A DNA stretch of 45,541 bases from Bacillota bacterium (GCA_027620815.1 JAQCDH010000002.1:1-45541), one strand, 5' to 3'; shown: positions 35,173 through 44,760, numbered from the stretch's first letter. The notes: generated by a model not told the origin, from the letters alone. Numbers and translations are program-made.

Positions 35173-38154
35173 ATGATAAATCATAACAAAAATATAAAGC
35201 GAGTGATGACTCTTATTTTTATTTTAGGTCTCACATTCACATTGGTTGCTTGTGGCAATCAAAATGCAGTACCGTACGGAAATGTTTCAGATGAAGCATA
35301 TGTTACTTTTGGTGATGTTAATGTTACTGAAAAAGAACTATATGACAAATTAAGATTCCAATCTGCTGATCTTTTATCAACAATGATTGATGAAGTTGTT
35401 TTTGCAGAAGCAATGAATGATGTTCGCCAGTTAATTATTAACGGTGATGTTTTTTATAATGAGTTTCTTGATGAAACCATTAATAATGCAATCTTTCAAC
35501 AAACAGATTTAGAGGCATTAGATAATTTACTTAATAACAACGAAACGCGTTTACTTAGAAGCGTTGAACAATATGTTGATTCACTTTATTTAATTGATCC
35601 TTCTGTGAACAGAGATACGTTGTATCAAGATATCGTAAACATGGATCCTATGTTTGAAGATTATGCGTCCATTCCAGAATTATTAGATCGTTATATTTTG
35701 CGTGCTGGTCAACGTTATTATGCATACAACAATTTACTCTTAGAAGTTGAAGATTCAGAATCTACACAATTTGTTGAAGAATCTGATGTTGTTGCATACT
35801 ACAAATCAAACAACGAAGGACGTTATGATGTCGAAGTTTTAGTTGTACGTTTTATTAATTTAAACGAAGCAAATGCGGCATTGTATGAAGTTGGATTAAA
35901 ATCAGATGCGCGTGGAAATTGGTATCAAGTTCCTGATGTGCGTATTGCTGATCCTAACAACCCAGGTTATGTTGACTTAGACGATACTTCTTCTGAAGGA
36001 TATCAACATGTTGTTGATATTTTAACGGATTTAGATTTATTAGATGATGTCATCGCATCAAGAGTTGAAGAAGAAAACTTATTAAGTTCTCAAGAATTTG
36101 CTGATTATTATGCGCGTTATTCGATTTCAACAACAAGAACGTCAGGGGCATCTGATGTTGCATTACCTAATAATAACGTAAAAGTTAAATTTGTTGAAAT
36201 TTATAATTTATTAAATCCAGCAACTCAAATACAAATTAATAATGATGGTACCATTTCAGGGGTATCAACTGAATTCAAGACCACCTACACGTATGATGAA
36301 CTTAATGATTTAAATTCAACGTTAAGATCACATGTTTATACAACTTTAACTTCTGAAAATCGTCAAGATGAAGAAGACGCAAATAATCCATATTCTTCTC
36401 GTGTTCAAACATTTGGTTCATCTCGTTACTTAATATTTAAATTAAGTGATGATGGTGCATCACAAGAAGGTATCTTAGTTGATGATCTAGAAACTGAAGA
36501 TGAAGATGAAATCTTTAGCGACACTGCAACAGAATTATACGATGAATTAAGAGCTGAAATCATTGACAATAGACTTACAGATAGTTATGTAACAAGTCAA
36601 GTTGAAGCACGTTATGAAGAATTAACCGTTGATATTTATGACCCAATCATTCGTGCCTTTTTTGATCAAACATTCAACTACAATGGTAGTGATGATAACA
36701 AAGATGGTAATGTTGTTGCAACCATTAAAGATTCCTCTGATGTATTAGATGATTCAGATATTTTAGTTGATGATTTATTCCAACGATTATCAGACCGTTT
36801 CGGTGTCAACTTATCATTAGATGTTGTGATTAATAAATATTTTGAAGCTCAAGAGACATACGCTATTACAGATGAAGAATTTGCAGAATTTGAAGAACAA
36901 TTTGAAGAAATTATTAGACAATTCTCTGCAGACCAATTTGTTTCAAACGGTTTTCCAGCTTCAATGGGTCGCGAACAATTCTTGATGTTGGCATTTGGTG
37001 TGACTTCTAATGCTCAAGCAGTGAAAGAACTTTATGTCTATCCAGAATTACGTGCACAATATTTAGAAGATTACGAAGCACACTTTACAAACATTTATCA
37101 AGCATTTACTGATTTAGCTGCATTACAATATGATGCGTATAAATCTACACGTGTGTCACACTTACTTGTTTATTTTGATCAAGATGGGAATGGTTCTCCT
37201 GACAATCCTCAAGACTATTTAGATACACTTGATGAAGCAACAGTCACTGATATCAAAGAAGGACTTGCTGAACTCATCGCAGATGTTTATGCACAAGTTG
37301 GAGATTTTAGAAGTGAAGCTGAAGCATTCACGACATTAGCAGAATTATTTAATTCATCCGGTCGTATTGAACGTGGTTCAAATACTGCACCATATGACTT
37401 ACAAATCGAATTAGATTATGCAAAATATCGTCAACTTGGTTTCTACTTAAAATATGAAAACATATCTTCAGCAATTACAAACAAATCAAACTTTATTACC
37501 AACTCTTCAACACTCGATCCTGTTTTCTATAACCGTGCGATTCAACTCCATGATTTCATCGTTGGAGATGGTATTCAAGATCAAGTCGAACTTCCTTATA
37601 TCGATATGTATGATGACTTCACATTCAATGCATTAGATATTGCAGCACAATTAGATGATGTACAATCTAGTTTTGGATGGCATTTCATTGTTACAACATC
37701 TGTCACTGATGCACCATCAGCAGTTTATGAAGCGTCTTCAGATACTGATGAACGTTATACATTTGAGTTAGATGGCGTCACCTACAACGTATACAATGAA
37801 GGTCCAGAAAATGGAGGCTCAGATACACTCACACGTAACCAAGTTGAGTATTATGTACGTCAAAGTTTAACAGACGAAGGTCCATCCGTTCCAAGTGCTG
37901 TTTCTACTGCAATTACGAATTACTTATCACCAGTATTATCAAGATATCAAAATACATTCATGCAACGTGAACTCATCTTTAGATTACTAGAGGCTGACTT
38001 AAACTTTGCAAGCGAAGCAAATAACATACGTTTTGATATTATTAGAAACATCAACGATAGCCAACTTAATGAATACTTACTTTCAGATCTTGCCTATTTT
38101 GATGAAAACTATGAAGCACTCTTTGCAACATGGTTTGACTTACTAGAACAATAA
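35173..38154 (+). CDS. Oversized PrsA/parvulin-like foldase lipoprotein
   Basis: A secreted lipoprotein of 993 residues: basic N-terminus, hydrophobic core and lipobox LVAC with Cys27. The start at 35173 is chosen because it gives a clean signal peptide and has AAGGAG upstream, though 11 bases away; GTG 35161 and ATG 35116 are also in frame. After the anchor, FGDVNVTEKELYDKLRFQSADLLSTMIDEVVF resembles, in parts, the SurA/PrsA N-terminal chaperone region. VSHLLVYFDQ (about 660-670) and FGWHFIVTT (about 835) resemble the first and last strands of a parvulin isomerase domain, with a long insert between. Two Ca-loop-like stretches occur (DDNKDGN near 507, DQDGNGSPDN near 669). The protein is very acidic and about three times PrsA length. 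It probably folds exported proteins; this is inference from weak motifs. Confidence 0.75.
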   Translation: MINHNKNIKRVMTLIFILGLTFTLVACGNQNAVPYGNVSDEAYVTFGDVNVTEKELYDKLRFQSADLLSTMIDEVVFAEAMNDVRQLIINGDVFYNEFLDETINNAIFQQTDLEALDNLLNNNETRLLRSVEQYVDSLYLIDPSVNRDTLYQDIVNMDPMFEDYASIPELLDRYILRAGQRYYAYNNLLLEVEDSESTQFVEESDVVAYYKSNNEGRYDVEVLVVRFINLNEANAALYEVGLKSDARGNWYQVPDVRIADPNNPGYVDLDDTSSEGYQHVVDILTDLDLLDDVIASRVEEENLLSSQEFADYYARYSISTTRTSGASDVALPNNNVKVKFVEIYNLLNPATQIQINNDGTISGVSTEFKTTYTYDELNDLNSTLRSHVYTTLTSENRQDEEDANNPYSSRVQTFGSSRYLIFKLSDDGASQEGILVDDLETEDEDEIFSDTATELYDELRAEIIDNRLTDSYVTSQVEARYEELTVDIYDPIIRAFFDQTFNYNGSDDNKDGNVVATIKDSSDVLDDSDILVDDLFQRLSDRFGVNLSLDVVINKYFEAQETYAITDEEFAEFEEQFEEIIRQFSADQFVSNGFPASMGREQFLMLAFGVTSNAQAVKELYVYPELRAQYLEDYEAHFTNIYQAFTDLAALQYDAYKSTRVSHLLVYFDQDGNGSPDNPQDYLDTLDEATVTDIKEGLAELIADVYAQVGDFRSEAEAFTTLAELFNSSGRIERGSNTAPYDLQIELDYAKYRQLGFYLKYENISSAITNKSNFITNSSTLDPVFYNRAIQLHDFIVGDGIQDQVELPYIDMYDDFTFNALDIAAQLDDVQSSFGWHFIVTTSVTDAPSAVYEASSDTDERYTFELDGVTYNVYNEGPENGGSDTLTRNQVEYYVRQSLTDEGPSVPSAVSTAITNYLSPVLSRYQNTFMQRELIFRLLEADLNFASEANNIRFDIIRNINDSQLNEYLLSDLAYFDENYEALFATWFDLLEQ

Positions 38155-38160
38155 AAATAA

Positions 38161-38191
38161 AAAAAACATCCTAAACCATAGGATGTTTTTT
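38161..38191. terminator. Bidirectional terminator between lipoprotein gene and yhaM
   Basis: A 13-bp stem (AAAAAACATCCTA / TAGGATGTTTTTT) with a 5-base loop has T runs in both directions and lies between two convergent stop codons. Confidence 0.95.
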
Positions 38192-39109
38192 TTATTTCTT
38201 TTTATAAAAACGCATTTTATCTAATACATTAAGTGCATTGGTCCAATGTCCATCTTTTGTTTTTTCTAGTTCTTCTCCTAATACAGTAAACTTAGAATCA
38301 ATGGTATCGATGTACCATAGTAATAAAGCTTCAGGTATTTGAGGTTTTTTCGCTGCACCAAAATTAGGTAAACCGTGGTGAGATAACATCATATGTTTGA
38401 GTAACATTACCGATTCATGATCTTCTATTTCTAAAAGATCTGCTGTTTTATCAATATCAATGGCTTGCATCACAAGATGTCCTATTAAAAGTCCTTCTGT
38501 TGTATATTCACCATCCACGCCTGTCATTTCATCGATCTTAGACATATCATGTAAAAGTGTTCCAGCAATCATTAAATCTTGATCTAAATACGGATAAATA
38601 TCAAAGAATTTCTCTGCAATTTCAAGCATTGTTAAAGTATGATAACTAAGTCCTCCAACATACGCGTGATGAAATTTCGTTGCAGCTGGGTGGGTATAAA
38701 ACGGATGCTGAAATTTATAATAAATGTGCTCTACAATTTGTTTAATGGAAGGCTTTTTAATACGTTTAATGAAAGATTCAATCCCTTTTTTAATTTCAGA
38801 TGTTTTCTTAGGTGCCACTTCATAAAAGACATCATAAAGTCGATCAATTTCAATCGCATCACTTATGTCTTCTATCGCTTGATACGATTGACATTGTAAG
38901 AAAGTATCTGTTTCATTTTTTAATTCAGTCGTTACGATAAATTGATAAATACAGCCCAACACCAGTTTAGATTCATCTACCAAATCAAGTTTAATATTAA
39001 CAAGTTTTTGATCTTCTAACTTAAGTGTCACATTTTTAAAATGCTCACCACGATTTAAATTATCAATTTTACCAATATATGTTATGACTTGTGGTTGTTT
39101 TTCACTCAT
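38192..39109 (-). CDS. yhaM: YhaM-like 3'-5' exoribonuclease (OB fold + HD domain)
   Basis: The 305 residues comprise an N-terminal OB-fold nucleic-acid-binding part (about 1-85) and a C-terminal HD phosphohydrolase domain with HHAYVGGLSYHT, AGTLLHDMSK (the HD pair), LKHMMLSHHG and a terminal DTIDSK. This arrangement and length fit the YhaM family, which trims RNA 3' ends. Shine-Dalgarno AAAGGA lies seven bases from the ATG. It overlaps cca by eight bases, which is a sensible partner because both act on RNA 3' ends. Confidence 0.9.
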   Translation of the reverse strand: MSEKQPQVITYIGKIDNLNRGEHFKNVTLKLEDQKLVNIKLDLVDESKLVLGCIYQFIVTTELKNETDTFLQCQSYQAIEDISDAIEIDRLYDVFYEVAPKKTSEIKKGIESFIKRIKKPSIKQIVEHIYYKFQHPFYTHPAATKFHHAYVGGLSYHTLTMLEIAEKFFDIYPYLDQDLMIAGTLLHDMSKIDEMTGVDGEYTTEGLLIGHLVMQAIDIDKTADLLEIEDHESVMLLKHMMLSHHGLPNFGAAKKPQIPEALLLWYIDTIDSKFTVLGEELEKTKDGHWTNALNVLDKMRFYKKK

Positions 39110-40265
39110 GTTTTAGTCCTTTCACATACGTCTCTCTAAAATAAAGAAAAAGTTCTGTTCGTTCATTTTTTAATTCGTGACTTAATATTTTTTTAACCAT
39201 ATCATCTTGTACATCTTTAATCCAAGCACCAGCCTTTTTGTGTGTAAGTGCCATCATTTCTGTTGATTTCATTTTTAAATCAACTGCACTTTTAATCGGC
39301 AAGTGTTCATACATATATTCAAGTTTATTCATGGCATAACTTGTATCAAATAAATAGGCTTGTGTTCGTGCCGCTAGTTTTACAATTTCAAGCCCGTAAT
39401 CAAATAAATGTTGAGCAGACAGTTTAACATGCTCTTTTGATAATTGGGCTGCAGTATGATATTTATGCTTGAGTTTATTTGAAAATGTCCAATGAGACAT
39501 GTTTTTTTCATCAAAATAGTATGCGACTGTAAAGAACGTTTCTGGTGTAATTGATTTTTTCTTTTTAACAATCACGTCAATCGTTTCTTCAATGCCTTTT
39601 ATATGATGATGTAAATTCAGTGTATGTAATGTATCAATTGCTTTGAGTTGATGATCTGTTTTAATGATTTTTGAAAGTTCTGCAATTAGACGTTCATTAG
39701 AAAGTGTCGTTAGTAATCCAGCCATTTTTTTCATGGCTTCATATGTTTCATCTTCAATCGAAAAGTTAAGTTTCCCTTGAAAATAGATGGCTCTTAAAAT
39801 ACGAAGTGCATCTTCTGAAAATCGTAAATACGGTTCACCAATGGTTTTTATGGTTTTTTGTTTAAGATCATCTTGTCCTGAAACATAATCCGTAATTTCA
39901 CCATGCTCATCCATCAACATACCGTTGATGGTAAAGTCTCTACGCAAGACATCTTCTTCTACCGATGTACCAAAAAAAACATAATCTGGATGTCTTTGAT
40001 CTTCAGAAGGACCATCTGTTCTGTATGTCGTCACTTCATAAGTGAATTGATCCATAAGAACTGTAATGGTTCCGTATTTAAAGCCAGTTGCACGTGATTC
40101 AAATAGTTTCATGACTTGATTGGGTTTTGCACTTGTTGTAAGATCAAAATCAACGGGTTTTAATCCCAAAAGATGATCCCTTACAGCACCACCTACAATA
40201 TACGCTTCATGGCCTTCAGATTTTAATTTTTTAATAATTTGATTTGCGTGGTTGATGGTTCCCAT
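39102..40265 (-). CDS. cca: CCA tRNA nucleotidyltransferase
   Basis: This enzyme adds or repairs the 3' CCA of tRNA. The class II head has VGGAVRDHLLG and the catalytic DFDLTT, then RRDFTINGML and EDALRILRAIYF. The 387 residues fit. ATGs at 40283 and 40280 are in frame, but AAGGA seven bases before the ATG at 40265 and the family N-terminus favour the latter. It is divergent from the IMPACT-family gene and followed by yhaM. Confidence 0.96.
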   Translation of the reverse strand: MGTINHANQIIKKLKSEGHEAYIVGGAVRDHLLGLKPVDFDLTTSAKPNQVMKLFESRATGFKYGTITVLMDQFTYEVTTYRTDGPSEDQRHPDYVFFGTSVEEDVLRRDFTINGMLMDEHGEITDYVSGQDDLKQKTIKTIGEPYLRFSEDALRILRAIYFQGKLNFSIEDETYEAMKKMAGLLTTLSNERLIAELSKIIKTDHQLKAIDTLHTLNLHHHIKGIEETIDVIVKKKKSITPETFFTVAYYFDEKNMSHWTFSNKLKHKYHTAAQLSKEHVKLSAQHLFDYGLEIVKLAARTQAYLFDTSYAMNKLEYMYEHLPIKSAVDLKMKSTEMMALTHKKAGAWIKDVQDDMVKKILSHELKNERTELFLYFRETYVKGLKHE

Positions 40266-40297
40266 GTCGATTTCCTTCATCATAATGAACGCATGTA

Positions 40298-40327
40298 TTG
40301 ATATCGTCCTTACCTATGATATCATAG
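40298..40327 (+). promoter_or_regulatory. Promoter and 14-bp palindrome ahead of the IMPACT-family gene
   Basis: TTGATA, 16 bases, then TATCAT preceded by TGA gives a moderate promoter. The -10 sits inside a perfect 14-bp palindrome CTATGATATCATAG (40314-40327), midway between the divergent cca and IMPACT-family genes. It could be an operator; palindromes of this length also arise by chance in AT-rich DNA. Confidence 0.45.
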
Positions 40328-40343
40328 ATTTAAAGAGGTGTCT

Positions 40344-40928
40344 ATGATTCGAATGAAAGACAATCCTACATTTGAACTGATCATTTCAAAATCTAAGTTT
40401 GTTGGCCAATGTTTTGATATTAGTCATAAGAATGATATTGAACTTATTTTGCATGATTTAAAAAAAATGCATCCAAAAGCAAGTCATTTTTGTTACGGAT
40501 ATGTCATTGATGATAACCATCAAGGAAGTGGTGACAATGGTGAACCAAAACATACCGCTGGAAAACCTATACTTGAAGCGTTATTAAAATCGCAATTAAC
40601 ACATACGTTATGTGTTGTCATAAGATATTATGGCGGTGTCATGCTTGGTGCGTCTGGTCTAACAAAAGCATATCGTGATACAGCTTATCACACTATTGAG
40701 CATACTGTTTTTGAAACACTAACGTTATATGATTTATATGACATTGAGTTTTCTTATGACCTTTACCAAAAAAAGAAAGTTGATATCGAAAAACTTGGTG
40801 TCATTACACGTGAACAATTTCTTGAAAGTATTACGGTAACCCTTCAAACAACCTATGACTTAAAAACGATTAAAACATTGTTGTATGGGTATAAAAAGAT
40901 TCACTTCATTCAACAGTTATATGCATAA
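40344..40928 (+). CDS. IMPACT/YigZ-family protein
   Basis: The 194-residue protein matches the YigZ/YvyE group: SKFVGQCF near the N-terminus, the HFCYGYVID strand, the glycine-rich GSGDNGEPKHTAGKPILEAL and VVIRYYGGVMLGASGLTKAY. The biochemical function is not settled; the eukaryotic relative IMPACT affects Gcn2 signalling. GTG 40338 is in frame, but AAAGAGG five bases before the ATG at 40344 decides the start. It is a single gene with its own promoter and terminator. Confidence 0.93.
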   Translation: MIRMKDNPTFELIISKSKFVGQCFDISHKNDIELILHDLKKMHPKASHFCYGYVIDDNHQGSGDNGEPKHTAGKPILEALLKSQLTHTLCVVIRYYGGVMLGASGLTKAYRDTAYHTIEHTVFETLTLYDLYDIEFSYDLYQKKKVDIEKLGVITREQFLESITVTLQTTYDLKTIKTLLYGYKKIHFIQQLYA

Positions 40929-40951
40929 ATAAAGCCCATATGGGCTTTATT
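40928..40951. terminator. Bidirectional hairpin terminator
   Basis: AATAAAGCCCAT and ATGGGCTTTATT form a perfect 24-base palindrome that overlaps the stop codons of two convergent genes. The flanking T runs are short, so termination may be moderate. Confidence 0.75.
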
Positions 40952-41651
40952 AGTTGTAAAGATATGGTTTTAAAAGTTCTGAAAGTTTCACATACCCTAA
41001 ATGATTTAAATGTAATCCATCGTATGTCAATGACTTAAATAATCTATTGTCATCATCAACAAATGTTTGATAAGCATTAATAAAATTTACATTACTTATT
41101 GTTTCTAATTGTTTATTTAAGGCTTCAATATCATGGTTATTTCTAATACCAACTGTCTTTGGATTTAATTTGTGATTTACTGGAAGAACAGATATTAAGT
41201 AAATCTCGACATTTTGATTATTTTGGTATATTTTTACAACAATTTCTTTAATATTGTCTCTAATGCTCTCAATTTTGTGCTTTAGCAATACAAAATCGTT
41301 CGTACCTATTAACAATACAACCTTATTAGGGTTTAAATCATCAACGCTTACCTTTAAACGTTTTAATAAACCTATTGATGTATCTCCACCGATACCACGA
41401 TTGTAGACAACTAATCCTGGAAAAAATTCATAAATATTATAATCTTGCGTTATTGAATCCCCTATAAATACGATACCATTGTCTTTGTGATTTTTGTTGA
41501 GAGTGTTAAACATCTGCGTTTTCAGATCGTATACACTTTTTAAAAACATTAATAATAAATCATTAGATCCTTTCTGATATTGTTTTTTATTTATTATCAA
41601 AAGTACTATGATTACAAAAATAGCACTTCCTAATAAGATTGCTTCGACCAC
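40950..41651 (-). CDS. Membrane-anchored SGNH/GDSL hydrolase
   Basis: The 233-residue protein has one N-terminal hydrophobic segment (about 4-20) followed by basic residues, so it could be a membrane anchor, then an SGNH domain: VFIGDSITQ with the nucleophile Ser, GIGGDTS, IGTNDF and DGLHLNHLG with the catalytic Asp/His. It is a paralogue of the SGNH protein at 970-1551. The start is GTG with AGAGG ten bases upstream, 22 bases inside the 3' end of the isomerase-like gene. In this sugar locus it may de-acetylate or de-esterify a carbohydrate; this is inference from context. The SGNH call is firm. Confidence 0.9.
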   Translation of the reverse strand: MVEAILLGSAIFVIIVLLIINKKQYQKGSNDLLLMFLKSVYDLKTQMFNTLNKNHKDNGIVFIGDSITQDYNIYEFFPGLVVYNRGIGGDTSIGLLKRLKVSVDDLNPNKVVLLIGTNDFVLLKHKIESIRDNIKEIVVKIYQNNQNVEIYLISVLPVNHKLNPKTVGIRNNHDIEALNKQLETISNVNFINAYQTFVDDDNRLFKSLTYDGLHLNHLGYVKLSELLKPYLYN

Positions 41652-43339
41652 TCTGATTTCACCTCTGCATACATAATTTTACAATGTTCTTCCATACATG
41701 AAAACTTAACATTTTCAACATTAGCTGGTATTACAAATGTTTCCGCATAATGAATGATTATATCATCAAATGATGCATCCAATGAAGATACAATCATACT
41801 TTTACCTTCTACTAAATTTGCCATTTGAACGGTTTTTTTAAAAGTATAATGAAGTTGTTGATCGATTGATATCCTATAAGCATCTAAAAATGTACCATGA
41901 TCTATACCTGATTTTTCTAGATAATTATTTACAACTTTAAATGGATTTATATAATTTGCTTTAACAAAGTTTGTCGATCGAGAATACTCCAGATTTTTTA
42001 AACCATGCTCATGATAAACGGGTCTAGGTTTTCCATCTAAACCAACTCTATCCCAATCCCACAATTTAAATGTAAAGATATATGCTGCTGAACTTATCTC
42101 TAAAACAAGTGTATTTCTACCACTACAATGAATCGTACCCGCAGGTATAAGTAAATGGTCATGCTTTTTAACAGGAAACGTATTAATGAACTTTTCTGCT
42201 TGAAATGATTTTGTTTTCAATGAGGCTTTTAATTCGTTTTCAAATATGTTCCTATCAACATTTTCTTTAAATCCGAGAAAAACTTGACTGTCATCTCCAG
42301 CATCCAAAATATAATAGGATTCATCTTGTGTATAAGGCATCCCAAAAACTTCTTTTATGTAATCACTTTTTGGGTGGACTTGTAAAGACAAGTGTTGACC
42401 TTCCATCGTATCAAGTAAATCAAAGCGAATTGGCAAATGATACTTAAAATGTTTAAAAACATGCTTGCCTAAAACTTCCAATGGAAATTCATAAATCAAT
42501 TCTTGTGCTTGAAATTCAAATTCAATATCATGAACTTTAAATATGATTGAATTTTCTTCTGCCACGCCATCAAAAGACCAAGCATAATTTTCTTTAGATT
42601 TGTCTAATTGACAAACTTCTTTAAGCCATTGACCACCCCATACTCCTGGGTCAAAATATGGTACCATTCGAAAAGGTCTTTTAGTAAAATACCTAAGCGC
42701 TTTTTGATAATGTTGATAGTTAATCAACTTTGGATTTATAATATCATTCCAATCTATTATATAATCGATTTTATCAATAAGATGAACTCTGTTTTTATCT
42801 GCAATAACCCATTCAACAAAATAAGAACGTTTGTATTTTGTAAGTGGATCTTCATCATGATTTAGCATCATATAATTCGGCATAGCTCTTCTCATTCTTA
42901 ACTGATGCTCAAAACGCTTAATAGATGCATAATATAATACATCATGTGGAAATAATGATGCCCCAAAACCAATAATGATTGTTGGATTGTGATACTTTAA
43001 ATTTTCAGGAATGTTAAAAAGATCTTGAATTGACTTTGATGTCTTAAATCCAAAAACTCTATCTTCAGTAAATTCTTTTTCAAAAAAATCTTTGTATGCA
43101 TCATAACCGATACTGTATTCAGATGTGTTTATAACATCATGTTTTAAATCTATGTTTTCAAATGCATGAATCAACTCTGATGTATCGACACCAGGGTATG
43201 TTTCAATCGCAATATGCTTATCGTGATGACTTAGAATATGTCTTACAATCATATCTATTCCATGTGTGATTTCAAAATTTTCATTAATTCTCACACTTGG
43301 AAATTTATCATAGTTTGGTTTAAATGTTATGTATTTCAT
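41630..43339 (-). CDS. Mannose-6-phosphate isomerase-like protein with extra N-terminal domain
   Basis: The C-terminal 340 residues are a class I phosphomannose isomerase: LSLQVHP with Gln320 and His322, Glu340 before SYYIL, and IPAGTIH with His404 are the four zinc ligands, followed by LWDWDRVGLDGKPRP. The N-terminal 210 residues are not part of ordinary ManA. They look like a nucleoside/sugar-kinase-type P-loop fold (IAIETYPGVDTSEL at 43-56), but the glycine-lysine-serine loop is missing, so phosphate transfer is doubtful. The likely role is mannose-type sugar phosphate handling after uptake by the neighbouring ABC system. Shine-Dalgarno AAGGG precedes the ATG; it follows the DUF624-like gene after 12 bases. 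Confidence 0.85.
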   Translation of the reverse strand: MKYITFKPNYDKFPSVRINENFEITHGIDMIVRHILSHHDKHIAIETYPGVDTSELIHAFENIDLKHDVINTSEYSIGYDAYKDFFEKEFTEDRVFGFKTSKSIQDLFNIPENLKYHNPTIIIGFGASLFPHDVLYYASIKRFEHQLRMRRAMPNYMMLNHDEDPLTKYKRSYFVEWVIADKNRVHLIDKIDYIIDWNDIINPKLINYQHYQKALRYFTKRPFRMVPYFDPGVWGGQWLKEVCQLDKSKENYAWSFDGVAEENSIIFKVHDIEFEFQAQELIYEFPLEVLGKHVFKHFKYHLPIRFDLLDTMEGQHLSLQVHPKSDYIKEVFGMPYTQDESYYILDAGDDSQVFLGFKENVDRNIFENELKASLKTKSFQAEKFINTFPVKKHDHLLIPAGTIHCSGRNTLVLEISSAAYIFTFKLWDWDRVGLDGKPRPVYHEHGLKNLEYSRSTNFVKANYINPFKVVNNYLEKSGIDHGTFLDAYRISIDQQLHYTFKKTVQMANLVEGKSMIVSSLDASFDDIIIHYAETFVIPANVENVKFSCMEEHCKIMYAEVKSEWSKQSY

Positions 43340-43351
43340 GCGATACCCTTT

Positions 43352-43945
43352 TCATGATAAAAACTTAACTAATGATTTTTTCAATATCACCAACTGTAAC
43401 CATATACATAAACTTATTGTAAAAAATATCGTGGTTGGGTGGATATAGAAAAAAGCAAAAATTAATACAATAACTGGCGCTAACAACTGAATATTACGCC
43501 AAATATTTTGATGCATTAATATAAAGATGATCACGATGAAGGACTGATCATTTTTAATTATAAATAGTGTAATAACTCCTAATGAATAAATCGTACCAAT
43601 CAAAAATTCGTATGTGATAACAATTAATAGGATGATAAGCCATGTTATATTGCGTTGAATCGCATATTGAAATGCTATGAATAATCCGAAAACATCAATA
43701 ACAACCATCACTGATATCAGTACACGTTTAAAGAAATGACGTTTAAATTCGTCTATAAATGTATGAATTACATACGTTTGTTTTTTTATATTGGACAATG
43801 ATGAAATAACCTTATATAACGCGAGTGTTGCACTCCCTAGGGATAATAAAATCCCTAGGAATGATGCAACAAACCATATTAACGTGACATAAATAAAATC
43901 TAAGTATGTCTTAATGCCCTCCTTGATTGTATAGGAGGATGTCAC
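43352..43945 (-). CDS. DUF624/YesL-like membrane protein
   Basis: The 197 residues form about five hydrophobic segments. The stretch GILLSLGSATLALYKVISS (31-49) matches the typical early motif of the DUF624 (YesL) family, whose genes accompany carbohydrate ABC transporters. The function is unknown. The start is a GTG overlapping the upstream stop (GTGA) without a good ribosome site, so it depends on coupling; a strong AAGGAGG lies a few codons further in but has no usual start codon behind it. Confidence 0.8.
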   Translation of the reverse strand: MTSSYTIKEGIKTYLDFIYVTLIWFVASFLGILLSLGSATLALYKVISSLSNIKKQTYVIHTFIDEFKRHFFKRVLISVMVVIDVFGLFIAFQYAIQRNITWLIILLIVITYEFLIGTIYSLGVITLFIIKNDQSFIVIIFILMHQNIWRNIQLLAPVIVLIFAFFYIHPTTIFFTISLCIWLQLVILKKSLVKFLS

Positions 43946-44760
43946 ACTTTTTTCTTAGTTAATGCGATTGCTAATCCTGCAACAGCAACAACGCCTACAC
44001 CAATAGCTACAAATAAAACTGTATTGTTTGTAGGTGTTTCATAACTATAGGTAAGAGTAAATGAATCTTGATCTATAAAAACAACTGCACCTGTTGTTTC
44101 ATCATATTCTGAAGTAATCTCTAAAGTTTCATCACCAAGCATTGTCTTGTATGTTGCAAATTTTGTAAGGGATGCCTTATCAACAAATCCAGCTAAATCA
44201 GCTGCATCAAAAATTGAGTTGAATATACCATCAATAGCCCAATCAAAAGATGCTTCTAGAAGAACTTTAGATTCAGTAAGTGACATATACGTCATCCCTT
44301 CCTCTTCTGAAGTTGTAAATGAAGGTTTTTCAGCATCAGTAAAATCATCCCAACTTAAATTTGGTGATAAATTTACAAGTTGCTCATATTTTATTAAGAA
44401 GTCTTCAAATGAATCAAATGTCATTCTTAATGTGAAAATACGTTGATTTCCTTCTGTTTCCATTGGTAAAACTTCCATAAATGATGGTGCATTGGTCTCA
44501 AACCAATCTTGTAAAGCTTCTACTCCGCCTGTAATATGTTTATCATTAAGCACAGGTCCATTCCCTTTAGTTCCATCCGGATCATCAGGATTTATTATTG
44601 GAGTTTGGCTTAATGAATCGTCATATACAACGACAAAATAATCACGATGTCCCATACCGTTTTCATCCATTACGGTATCCACCCCTATTTCACCTGGCCA
44701 GCAGGCAGTCAATAATAATGTAAGCACAATGATGACGAATAATGTAAAATTTCTTTTCAT
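43942..44760 (-). CDS. Lipoprotein with C-terminal membrane anchor
   Basis: The 272-residue protein begins with a lipoprotein signal peptide ending LLTAC (Cys20) and ends with a hydrophobic segment (about 247-268) and a basic tail KKK, so it could be held at both ends. The middle is acidic and has no recognised domain. It is too short and lacks the fold features to be confident of a solute-binding protein; a binding or sensing role in the sugar locus is possible. Shine-Dalgarno AAAGGAG. An inverted repeat and a TATAAA box lie between it and the permease gene. Confidence 0.8.
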   Translation of the reverse strand: MKRNFTLFVIIVLTLLLTACWPGEIGVDTVMDENGMGHRDYFVVVYDDSLSQTPIINPDDPDGTKGNGPVLNDKHITGGVEALQDWFETNAPSFMEVLPMETEGNQRIFTLRMTFDSFEDFLIKYEQLVNLSPNLSWDDFTDAEKPSFTTSEEEGMTYMSLTESKVLLEASFDWAIDGIFNSIFDAADLAGFVDKASLTKFATYKTMLGDETLEITSEYDETTGAVVFIDQDSFTLTYSYETPTNNTVLFVAIGVGVVAVAGLAIALTKKKV

